From positions 1 through 11,683 of the forward strand of contig JBGSKY010000207.1 in NCBI GenBank assembly GCA_041740995.1: a stretch of DNA of 11,683 nucleotides. The letters are read 5' to 3'. The stretch is from JBGSKY01 sp041740995. Lineage in GTDB: Bacteria; Planctomycetota; Planctomycetia; Pirellulales; Pirellulaceae. Under the pieces are notes generated by a model. The model worked only from the letters and a program-made list of their open reading frames with translations. It searched no databases and was not told where the DNA came from. Position 1 is the stretch's first letter. The number at the start of each line of letters is the position of its first letter. The position numbers and the translations under genes were made by a program. Shown piece after piece: positions 1 through 5,973 of the stretch.

Positions 1-449
1 CGCTTCAGACCGAACATCTCGCAGAGCTAATTCATCGCAAGCTGAATTTGCTTCAGGCAATCAAACAGCTAACGCTGCAGCAGAACGACTTCGTGATCAA
101 TCATGAAGTCGAAGCGTTACTGTCGATGCTCAGTCAAAAAAACGAAGCAATGCAAGCGCTGCAATCAATCCAACGACAGATCGCTCCCTTCGCAAGTCAA
201 AACGCCGATCAACGCGTTTGGGAAAATGAAGCAGATCGGCTTAATTGCAAGTCCGAGCTTAAGCTCTGCGATCAATTGCTCAGAGAGATACTTTCGATGG
301 AAGGTGAAGCCGTGGAACAGCTTTCAATTCAAAGGAACGCCGTCGGAAGTCAATTGCAACAAGCCCACTCGGCTGCTTCGATTCAACGCGCCTATGAATC
401 GAACACATCCGAAGAGACCAGCGAAAGTGAATGGTTCGCTGAGGGATAA
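1..449 (+). CDS. FlgN-like flagellar export chaperone (5' truncated)
   Basis: The reading frame is open from the first full codon at base 3 and ends at TAA 447-449, so the gene starts before the window; 148 residues are visible. The protein is almost entirely helical and Gln/Glu-rich. It shows a pattern typical of FlgN-type chaperones: an early LIHRKLNLLQAI helix, then LLSMLSQKNEAMQAL, then an RVWENEADRL stretch. FlgN chaperones act in the cytoplasm, holding hook-filament junction proteins (FlgK/FlgL) for export by the flagellar type III apparatus. The assignment rests on helix pattern, size and position immediately upstream of flgB; FlgN is poorly conserved. A TTG at 48 could serve as an internal start, but the frame continues upstream with similar helical sequence, so I treat it as internal. 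An unrelated helical flagellar protein remains possible. Confidence 0.62.
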   Translation, partial: LQTEHLAELIHRKLNLLQAIKQLTLQQNDFVINHEVEALLSMLSQKNEAMQALQSIQRQIAPFASQNADQRVWENEADRLNCKSELKLCDQLLREILSMEGEAVEQLSIQRNAVGSQLQQAHSAASIQRAYESNTSEETSESEWFAEG

Positions 450-522
450 AGAAATCAACTTCAACAGACTTCACCGCATCAGCAAAAACAAAACGACAGA
501 CACTCAAAAAAATCGATCGGCC

Positions 523-954
523 ATGTGGAACGGCATCCTTCAAAACAGCTCAATCGAAACACTGACTGAAAGTGTCAAATTTGCGGAACGGCGGCATCAA
601 CTGCTGGCCAGTAATATCGCCAATTTGGATACGCCGGGCTACCTGACTCAAGATCTGTCGGTCGACAACTTTCATGAGGCTTTGCAAGACAGTATCGCGG
701 CCAGCAAACAAAATAGGAATCTCACTGGCCCACAGGATGACGATTCGGCCAACAACATTTCCAAACAACAAGCTCAACAACATGTCCATAAAGTATACGA
801 ACAGATTTTGTATCATGACGGCAGCGATGTGAGCCTTGAGCAACAAGTCACTAACATAAGCAAGAACCAAGCGATGCACTCAACCGCCATTTCAATGCTT
901 CGCCATCAAATGCACACGTTGCAAATGGCTATAGCCGAATCGGTTAACGTCTAA
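523..954 (+). CDS. flgB: Flagellar basal-body rod protein FlgB
   Basis: This encodes 143 residues, normal for FlgB, a proximal-rod subunit exported to the periplasm and assembled on FliE/FliF. The N-terminal rod signature LLASNIANLDTPGY lies at about residues 27-40. The C-terminal helix, around VSLEQQVTNISKNQAM followed by ISMLRHQMHTLQMAIAE, is the partner half of the D0 coiled coil. The frame is open back to about base 103, but the upstream part overlaps the FlgN-like gene and is basic, low-complexity sequence with no family similarity. I therefore chose ATG 523, which puts the rod motif at the usual distance from the N terminus. No convincing Shine-Dalgarno precedes it. A 73-bp gap separates it from the upstream gene and 19 bp from flgC, consistent with co-transcription. 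Confidence 0.93.
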   Translation: MWNGILQNSSIETLTESVKFAERRHQLLASNIANLDTPGYLTQDLSVDNFHEALQDSIAASKQNRNLTGPQDDDSANNISKQQAQQHVHKVYEQILYHDGSDVSLEQQVTNISKNQAMHSTAISMLRHQMHTLQMAIAESVNV

Positions 955-959
955 CCTCC

Positions 960-964
960 GAGGA
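960..964 (+). promoter_or_regulatory. Ribosome binding site of flgC
   Basis: GAGGA lies 9 nt upstream of ATG 974. It is the clearest Shine-Dalgarno in the flagellar block; flgB, fliE and fliF lack an obvious one. It sits in the 19-bp flgB-flgC gap and fixes the flgC start. Confidence 0.75.
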
Positions 965-973
965 ACTAGAACC

Positions 974-1393
974 ATGTTTACTTCCCTTGACGTCAGTACT
1001 AGTGCGTTGGTTGCTCAGCGTGCGCGGCTCAACACGATCTCGGGCAACATCGCAAACATGACGACACTGACTAATGAAAAAGGCGAAGCGAAACCTTATC
1101 AAGAACGTTTTGTTGTATTCAAAACCGACGACATGGGTCAAGAAAAAGGCCTGACCGGCGTTCAAGTCGATCGAATTGAAATCGATCAAGGCGAACCGCT
1201 TTATCGCTATCAGCCAGACCACCCGCTAGCGATCAAGGACGGTAAGTGGAAAGACCATGTCGCTTACCCAAATATCAACATGAATGAGCAGTTCGTTGAT
1301 GCTCTGGAAGCTTCTCGCGCGTACGAGGCGAACTTGGGCGTTATGGAAGTAACAAAAGGCATCTCGCGGCAAACACTGAGCCTACTGGCTTAA
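974..1393 (+). CDS. flgC: Flagellar basal-body rod protein FlgC
   Basis: This encodes 139 residues, the usual FlgC length. FlgC builds the proximal rod with FlgB and FlgF and is exported by the flagellar type III system. The N-terminal motif is SALVAQRARLNTISGNIAN (residues about 10-28). The C terminus carries the family hallmark VAYPNINMNEQFVDALEASR followed by AYEANLGVMEVTK, which forms the second D0 helix. The central domain is short, as expected for FlgC rather than FlgG or FlgF. The start is supported by GAGGA 9 nt upstream. It follows flgB by 19 bp but is separated from fliE by 175 bp. Confidence 0.95.
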   Translation: MFTSLDVSTSALVAQRARLNTISGNIANMTTLTNEKGEAKPYQERFVVFKTDDMGQEKGLTGVQVDRIEIDQGEPLYRYQPDHPLAIKDGKWKDHVAYPNINMNEQFVDALEASRAYEANLGVMEVTKGISRQTLSLLA

Positions 1394-1464
1394 TGCTTCA
1401 TCCAAATAAGAATTACCGCTCGGCCACTTCCTGATAACGTCTAAGAACGATTTTGACTATTGCC

Positions 1465-1483
1465 GATGCGTCCGAGACGCATC
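1465..1483 (+). repeat. Perfect 8-bp hairpin, possible attenuator or processing site
   Basis: GATGCGTC (1465-1472) and GACGCATC (1476-1483) are exact reverse complements with a 3-nt CGA loop. No U-tract follows immediately, so it is not a classical intrinsic terminator. Its place 72 bp after the flgC stop and 86 bp before fliE suggests an RNA processing, stability or attenuation element. That role is inferred. Confidence 0.5.
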
Positions 1484-1519
1484 CTGACCAAGCCAATTTT
1501 GAAATTAAACAAAGCACTG

Positions 1520-1563
1520 GTTCAATTAATTGAACGAATGAAAGTGAACTAAATAGTTCAATT
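1520..1563 (+). promoter_or_regulatory. Palindrome plus repeated half-site before fliE
   Basis: GTTCAATTAATTGAAC (1520-1535) is a perfect 16-bp palindrome. The half-site GTTCAATT recurs at 1556-1563, ending 5 nt before the fliE ATG. Between them, GAACT (1546-1550) can pair with AGTTC (1555-1559). AATTGAAC (1528-1535) could therefore pair either with the upstream copy or, more strongly, with the copy next to the start codon. This fits a protein operator or an RNA switch controlling fliE translation. No family of regulator can be named from the sequence. Confidence 0.4.
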
Positions 1564-1568
1564 CCAAA

Positions 1569-1880
1569 ATGCAAATCGACTCCAACTCACTCTTCGCAGA
1601 TTTCACGCAGCGGCTTGCGAAAAATGGTAGCGAAGTGCAGGTTGATTCGACCCAAGAGCGACCAAATTTCGAAGGTTTTTTGCTTGATGGATTGCAAAAA
1701 GTTAATCAATCGCAAGCAACTTCTGAAGCTCAGATTGAAACGTTGATGACCGGTGGTGAAATCGATGCGGCTGAAGTCATTACGAGTATGCAAAAAGCTG
1801 ATATGGCATTCCGGCTGTTGATTCAGGTAAGAAATAAAGTGATGCGAGCTTACGAAGAAATTCAGTCGATCCAAGTCTAA
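1569..1880 (+). CDS. fliE: Flagellar hook-basal body protein FliE
   Basis: This encodes 103 residues, normal for FliE, the export-gate and MS-ring adaptor on which the proximal rod is built. The conserved features are FEGFLLDGLQKVNQSQ in the middle, MTGGEIDAAEVITSMQKADM, and the diagnostic C-terminal LLIQVRNKVMRAYEEIQ ending in SIQV. There is no clear Shine-Dalgarno before ATG 1569. The start codon instead follows a half-site that could be held in an RNA stem. The gene lies 131 bp upstream of fliF, so the whole block can be one transcript but with unusually long gaps on both sides of fliE. Confidence 0.94.
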   Translation: MQIDSNSLFADFTQRLAKNGSEVQVDSTQERPNFEGFLLDGLQKVNQSQATSEAQIETLMTGGEIDAAEVITSMQKADMAFRLLIQVRNKVMRAYEEIQSIQV

Positions 1881-1956
1881 ACGCACTATCGTTGTACTGA
1901 AACTAGACGGCGGAATTTCTCTAATCCGCTCGATCAAAAACCTGCGGCAAAGGCTT

Positions 1957-1978
1957 CGCAATGCTTAAATGCATTTCG
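1957..1978 (+). repeat. Imperfect hairpin in the fliE-fliF gap
   Basis: CGCAATGC (1957-1964) and GCATTTCG (1971-1978) can pair over eight positions with one mismatch around a 6-nt TTAAAT loop. It lies 33 bp before the fliF start in the 131-bp gap. It is weak, and I give it no firm role. Confidence 0.25.
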
Positions 1979-2011
1979 CAGTCGCTACCAATTTACTGGC
2001 ATTAATAAACG

Positions 2012-3742
2012 ATGCAAACATTTAACCAGTTGCTCGTACAGATACGTGACCTCTTCCAATCGATGCCTGCCAGCAGTCGACTGGTCGCTGGTCTACTGTT
2101 GGCTTGCGTGCTGATCAGTTCGGTTTTTCTCGTCCGCGGAAGTACGACAAAATCCACGGAGTACTTATTCGGTGGCCGAAGTCTCAGCGAATCAGAACTG
2201 CAAGCCGCCGAAGCCGCATTTGGAATTGCTGGCTTGAGTGGTTCTGAGCGAGTTGGTCAGCGAATCAGTGTCCCGACAAGCGAACGAAATATTTATCTTA
2301 AAGCACTGGCGGACAACGATGGCTTTCCAAAGCAATTGGGAAGCACTATCGAGCAAGCTCTGAACTCGTCGAATTTTCTTGAATCTTTAGAGGTCGGACG
2401 TCAACGTTTTCATGCCGCCCGCGAGAACGCAGTAGCGACGGCAATCAAGAATCTTGATTTCGTCGAAGACGCCTTTCTAACTCACGATAAACAGCAGAAT
2501 GGCTTCTCGGCGATGCCGTTGCAAACGGCCAGCGTCTACGTTCGACCCAAAGGTAACAAACCGCTAACTGATGAACAAAAGCGCAACATCATGAGAGCAG
2601 TGGCCACAGTTTTTGCTGGACTTAAGTATGAGAACATCTCCGTCATGGACCTTGCCAGCGGCGCCACGATGCATGGCGGCAGCGATCCGATGACCGCCGA
2701 ACAACAGAAGTACTATCAACTGAAAACGCGCTTGGAAGATGAGCTCAAAACCAAGGCACGCAATTTGTTGACTGACTATGGCGATGTTCGGTTGGAGGTC
2801 TACGTCGATCTTGATACAACGCTCCGCGAAGCAACTGAAATACTTAAGTACAACGAAAAGCCGACAACACTCCAGGTCAGCTCCACCAAACGCGACAGCC
2901 AAACGACTCAACCGAACACTGCCGGTCGCCCTGGGGCAGAGCCCAATGCGATCGCAAACCGATCGCAATCGTTGCAAGACTTTGCTCAGGAAACCGCCAA
3001 ATCGAAAGAATCAACTGAAGAAGAACGCAAAGTCACTGGACATGAAACGACACTCATTGACCGCGTTGGTTTGAAAATGAATCACGCTGCCATCTCGGTC
3101 GCCATCCCAGTCTCCTATTACAAAGCGGCCTTCCAACGACAATGGCTAGACGCGAACCCAGATAAAACGCCGAACGATTTAACGACACTAGACAAAGCTA
3201 TCGTTGTTCCGGGCATCGCAGCCATCAAAGACGAAGTCGACAAGAAGATTCAACGCACTCTGGCGGCCCTGCTACCGTCCGCCACCGCTGGCAGCGATCG
3301 TTTCCCAAGCGTTACGGTGACCGATTACATGGACATCCCGACCGAAGCTATCGCGGGGCCATCAATGGCTGAAACGATGCTGGTCTATCTGCTCGGCAAT
3401 TGGCAATGGATCGGCATGTTTGGTCTTGCTGGTGCCGCGCTAATGATGTTGCGATCGATGGCCAAAGCGACTCCCAATGGAACTCCAGATGCTCAATTCG
3501 ACCGCGGATTCGAAGTTCAGTTGCAAGATCCAGCCATGTGGGACATGTCTGCTCTAGAAGAGGGAGAAATGGAATCGATGGAAGCCGCTTCCGCTGGTGA
3601 TGGTGCTAGTCCTGGCTCGCCTCAAAAACGGCAATTCGATATGAGCGGTGGCGAGATTAAAGAAGAGCTCACAACCTTGGTTCGTGAGAATCCAGATGCT
3701 GCTGCGTCATTGCTACGAAGCTGGATCGGCGAAGCAGCTTAA
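2012..3742 (+). CDS. fliF: Flagellar MS-ring protein FliF
   Basis: This encodes 576 residues, within the FliF range. FliF forms the MS ring in the cytoplasmic membrane, the base of rod and C ring. A first transmembrane helix lies at about residues 24-41 (LVAGLLLACVLISSVFLV). The YscJ/FliF ring-building domains follow, with FLTHDKQ and a TASVYVRPKG strand, then the low-complexity linker around residues 295-340 and the beta-collar region with MNHAAISVAIPVSYY. A second transmembrane helix lies at about 456-478 (LVYLLGNWQWIGMFGLAGAA). The C-terminal tail, GGEIKEELTTLVRENPDAAA with SLLRSWIGEAA, matches the FliG-binding segment and is intact. No Shine-Dalgarno is evident before ATG 2012. fliG would normally follow, but it does not in this window. 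The sequence is divergent from enterobacterial FliF. Confidence 0.93.
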   Translation: MQTFNQLLVQIRDLFQSMPASSRLVAGLLLACVLISSVFLVRGSTTKSTEYLFGGRSLSESELQAAEAAFGIAGLSGSERVGQRISVPTSERNIYLKALADNDGFPKQLGSTIEQALNSSNFLESLEVGRQRFHAARENAVATAIKNLDFVEDAFLTHDKQQNGFSAMPLQTASVYVRPKGNKPLTDEQKRNIMRAVATVFAGLKYENISVMDLASGATMHGGSDPMTAEQQKYYQLKTRLEDELKTKARNLLTDYGDVRLEVYVDLDTTLREATEILKYNEKPTTLQVSSTKRDSQTTQPNTAGRPGAEPNAIANRSQSLQDFAQETAKSKESTEEERKVTGHETTLIDRVGLKMNHAAISVAIPVSYYKAAFQRQWLDANPDKTPNDLTTLDKAIVVPGIAAIKDEVDKKIQRTLAALLPSATAGSDRFPSVTVTDYMDIPTEAIAGPSMAETMLVYLLGNWQWIGMFGLAGAALMMLRSMAKATPNGTPDAQFDRGFEVQLQDPAMWDMSALEEGEMESMEAASAGDGASPGSPQKRQFDMSGGEIKEELTTLVRENPDAAASLLRSWIGEAA

Positions 3743-3792
3743 ACGGACGTTCTGAACGTTGGATTCTGCTCCATAACTCGGTCCGATAAGAG

Positions 3793-3830
3793 AAATTATT
3801 GCGAAAAATATATTTTTCTCGCAACAATTT
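3793..3830 (+). repeat. AT-rich inverted repeat flanked by 9-bp direct repeats
   Basis: The left arm (3793-3810) and right arm (3811-3830) are reverse complements except for one mismatch and a 2-nt bulge. They form a long hairpin with a TATA centre and a TTGCG/CGCAA core. The 9-mer CGATAAGAG occurs just before (3784-3792) and shortly after (3841-3849) in direct orientation. Coming 50 bp after the fliF stop, the hairpin could end the flagellar transcript, although no free U-tract follows the stem. The direct repeats also resemble a target-site duplication around a tiny non-autonomous element. Neither reading is proven. Confidence 0.5.
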
Positions 3831-3912
3831 CGCCATCTCTCGATAAGAGTAGTTAGAGAACGTATTGCTGTATTCGTTCGACTACATCCCTTTACTTTGT
3901 TCGAGCGATTTA

Positions 3913-4863
3913 ATGCATATTGTCAAGATTTATCGACGCTACGGAGTCCAACTTATCGCGCTGGATGGCATTTACGGCGACTCAGGAACATGGCGTCAGC
4001 AAAAGCCCATTTCACCTAGTGCCGGCCGAACTATGAAGAACGCCCACGGAACGTGGAAATGGAAGCAGATAGTCAAAACGGTTGGAACTTACCAAGCGCA
4101 TAAAAATTACGTCTGCTACCAATTGTTGCTCGAAGAACCTGGTGGAAAAGTTCTTTCGCTTGGATTCTTTAAAAGTAAAAGCCTCGTAGCCAACAAATAT
4201 TTTCAAGCCTTCGATTCGGAGCTTGGCGTCGCAAACATACTTGACGATGGGAACCTCCATTATCCGTTTAGTAACACGTTCTGGACGTACACACCACAGG
4301 TCGATTATTGCAGTGTCTGGATTGGACCATTATTGAAGATTGGCGGAACTCTGACTGCGGGCGGTCTAGAGACGGGAGTAGCACTATTGGCCAATACGGG
4401 CACGGATGAAAAAGCGGTCGTGGTACTCGAAACATCGCGTTACGGCGCGGGGCTCGGTGGTTCGTTTGGTGTGGCCATAGCCGCGTTTGTCGGCTTTCCT
4501 TCGATTGGTTCGATGCGAGGCCACATGCAAAGCGGCTGGGATTTTTCTGTCGTGTTTGCAGAAAACTGGGCAGCATGGGCAAATTCTGTCAAAAATGCGA
4601 CTTGGTTTGACACCATGCGCACGACTTTAGCGCCGCTTGCCAAAATCAAAAACATCACCCCCAGCGCGGCGAAGCAAATGGATGCCGCTTGGGATGCCGC
4701 TGGTTACGGTGGAGATGTTTATAAAGTCGTCTCTGGAAGCCTTGGAAAATATGCAGACGACAACCGTTCAATTTGCGTCCTCGATATACCCGGACTCTCA
4801 AAAGGCCTCGAACTTGCCGCTTACTACAGCAACGTCGAAGTTACAGACGTGTTCCCGTATTGA
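3913..4863 (+). CDS. Unrecognised protein, Gly-rich central segment
   Basis: This encodes 316 residues from ATG 3913. The frame is open to TTG 3865, but the first ATG gives a more natural N terminus and has a weak GAG upstream. I do not recognise the family. The N-terminal half (about 1-115) is Lys/Tyr/Trp-rich, with a WKWKQIVKTVGTYQAHKNY stretch and an alternating beta pattern. The centre holds short hydrophobic and glycine-rich strands, notably RYGAGLGGSFGVAIAAFVGF at about 176-195. The C-terminal third is mixed helix and strand. There is no signal peptide, no long transmembrane helix and no recognisable catalytic motif. It lies 170 bp after fliF, past an inverted repeat, and ends 23 bp from the convergent Rieske gene, so it is probably its own transcription unit and not part of the flagellar operon. 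A secreted or surface beta-rich protein or a toxin-system component is possible, but no function can be assigned. Confidence 0.7.
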   Translation: MHIVKIYRRYGVQLIALDGIYGDSGTWRQQKPISPSAGRTMKNAHGTWKWKQIVKTVGTYQAHKNYVCYQLLLEEPGGKVLSLGFFKSKSLVANKYFQAFDSELGVANILDDGNLHYPFSNTFWTYTPQVDYCSVWIGPLLKIGGTLTAGGLETGVALLANTGTDEKAVVVLETSRYGAGLGGSFGVAIAAFVGFPSIGSMRGHMQSGWDFSVVFAENWAAWANSVKNATWFDTMRTTLAPLAKIKNITPSAAKQMDAAWDAAGYGGDVYKVVSGSLGKYADDNRSICVLDIPGLSKGLELAAYYSNVEVTDVFPY

Positions 4864-4886
4864 TCAGAGCCTGGCATGACGAAGAA

Positions 4887-5942
4887 TCACGTCTTCAATT
4901 GGATGTGTTTGACGATGCATCCAATTTCTGCCCCATCAATCGTTTGCGCCCGACGAATCCGTGAAACGCGGGCCGCGATTAGATCGGAAGCAACGGAATG
5001 TTCTTTCAAATCCGCGAATCGTTTTTGATTGGCAAATTGAGCTCGCGTAATCTCAAAATCCTGACGTAGAATTCGACGCGTCAACATGCCCAAAACCGGC
5101 TTGATTATCCAATTGGCAACACCGAATCGATAACGCAGTTGGACGAAGGCTTGCGTCACGCCATTTGTGATCGGCGAACATGCGATCAACGCGACGAATC
5201 GAGGCTGGTTGTTAAATTCGTAGATGACCCGCACCAAATTGGGCAGTAAGAATTCGTCCGAATGTCTGACACGGACGGATCCACCAAACAGCCATCGCAC
5301 ACCAGGCCCAATCCGTTCTTCCGTTTCAGCGAAATCCACTTTTACACTGTGTTGGTCAGAAGTCACCGTTACATGATGCTGTACCGATGCTTCTTGATTG
5401 CGAATCAATCCAGCATGAACAGACGCAGTATGTGTCGCATCCATGAAATTTTCGATCAGCAGTTCTTCGGTCGTCTCGAAAACCTTCGATGTGAACATCG
5501 ACTTCCAACCGGGCTCGCTAAACTCGCGGATTTGCAATCCAGGATCTTGCCCCGGTGGACCAGTCGTGCAATCTATTTGTTCCACATCGAGATGAATCCA
5601 GATAAACCCCTCAGACTCCAAGACCTTGAATTGCGGAATAGCGCACTTGAGCTTCTTGCAGCCCTGCGGTGAACTAGGAATGTTGGTCAAATTTCCTTCT
5701 GAATCATATTGCCAACCGTGGTAAGGGCAACCAATCGTATTTGCGCTATAATCAAGAACTTCGATCGGCGACTTGCGATGAGCACAGCAATCCGCCAACG
5801 CGTACAGGCCATTGGATGCATCGCGCCAGATCAACAGCGGTCGCGAATAAAGCAATCGTTTGAGACACCCTTTGCGTGGTATCTCATTAGCTAGCGCGAT
5901 GACGTGCCAGTACTTTTTTAAGTTACCAATTTCAGAGAACAT
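4887..5942 (-). CDS. Rieske non-heme iron oxygenase
   Basis: This encodes 351 residues from ATG 5942. Such enzymes use a [2Fe-2S] cluster to feed electrons to a mononuclear Fe(II) that activates O2 for hydroxylation, dealkylation or desaturation. The N-terminal Rieske domain has CAH (C53, H55) and CPYHGW (C72, H75), spaced as CxH-16-CxxH. The catalytic domain has ENFMDATHTASVH, the N-x2-D-x2-H-x4-H iron motif with H171 and H176, and D295 in RQDFEIT as the likely third ligand. The length fits single-subunit oxygenases such as the VanA, SdmA or KshA types. The frame extends 11 codons to ATG 5975, but ATG 5942 has AAGGG 4 nt upstream (5947-5951) and places YWHVIALANEI at the usual distance. It diverges from the DUF3419 gene. 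No reductase or ferredoxin gene is nearby. The substrate is unknown; a product of the adjacent KAS III and dehydrogenase is likely. Confidence 0.9.
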   Translation of the reverse strand: MFSEIGNLKKYWHVIALANEIPRKGCLKRLLYSRPLLIWRDASNGLYALADCCAHRKSPIEVLDYSANTIGCPYHGWQYDSEGNLTNIPSSPQGCKKLKCAIPQFKVLESEGFIWIHLDVEQIDCTTGPPGQDPGLQIREFSEPGWKSMFTSKVFETTEELLIENFMDATHTASVHAGLIRNQEASVQHHVTVTSDQHSVKVDFAETEERIGPGVRWLFGGSVRVRHSDEFLLPNLVRVIYEFNNQPRFVALIACSPITNGVTQAFVQLRYRFGVANWIIKPVLGMLTRRILRQDFEITRAQFANQKRFADLKEHSVASDLIAARVSRIRRAQTIDGAEIGCIVKHIQLKT

Positions 5943-5973
5943 ATTGCCCTTGTTACCGGCGTGCGGCCGTTGC
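5943..5973. promoter_or_regulatory. 31-bp divergent start-to-start spacer
   Basis: Only 31 bp separate the chosen start codons of the Rieske gene (-, 5942) and the DUF3419 gene (+, 5974). Two back-to-back promoters cannot fit, so at least one promoter must lie inside the other gene's 5' coding region. The interval carries AAGGG for the Rieske gene (minus strand, 5951-5947) and no clear Shine-Dalgarno for DUF3419. If the Rieske gene instead starts at 5975, the two ATG codons overlap within CATG at 5973-5976. Confidence 0.55.

Larger units (their letters stand above)
1394..1568 (+). other. Structured flgC-fliE intergenic spacer
   Basis: This 175-bp gap lies inside an otherwise tight operon and holds no gene that I can support. 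It contains a perfect 8-bp hairpin (1465-1483), a perfect 16-bp palindrome (1520-1535) and a second copy of the palindrome half-site just before fliE (1556-1563). These are listed separately. The second half is strongly AT-rich compared with the flanking genes. Confidence 0.7.

Noticed and set aside
103..522. Long N-terminal extension of FlgB
   Set aside because: The frame is open, but this part is antisense-like basic sequence overlapping the FlgN-like gene, and FlgB family length is met from ATG 523.
2948..2969. Two CGATCGCAA copies resembling cyanobacterial HIP1 octamers
   Set aside because: They lie in fliF coding sequence and are not frequent elsewhere in the window; chance and codon use explain them.
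2778..3074. Open frame on the plus strand inside fliF
   Set aside because: It is an alternative-frame shadow of fliF; composition is Arg/Lys/Asn-rich and unlike a real protein.
3865..3912. TTG start for the unknown protein
   Set aside because: It adds 16 residues without a ribosome binding site; the first ATG at 3913 is the simpler choice, although not proven.
5860..5973. Upstream extension of the DUF3419 protein
   Set aside because: It is antisense to the Rieske N terminus, and the family signature begins right after ATG 5974.
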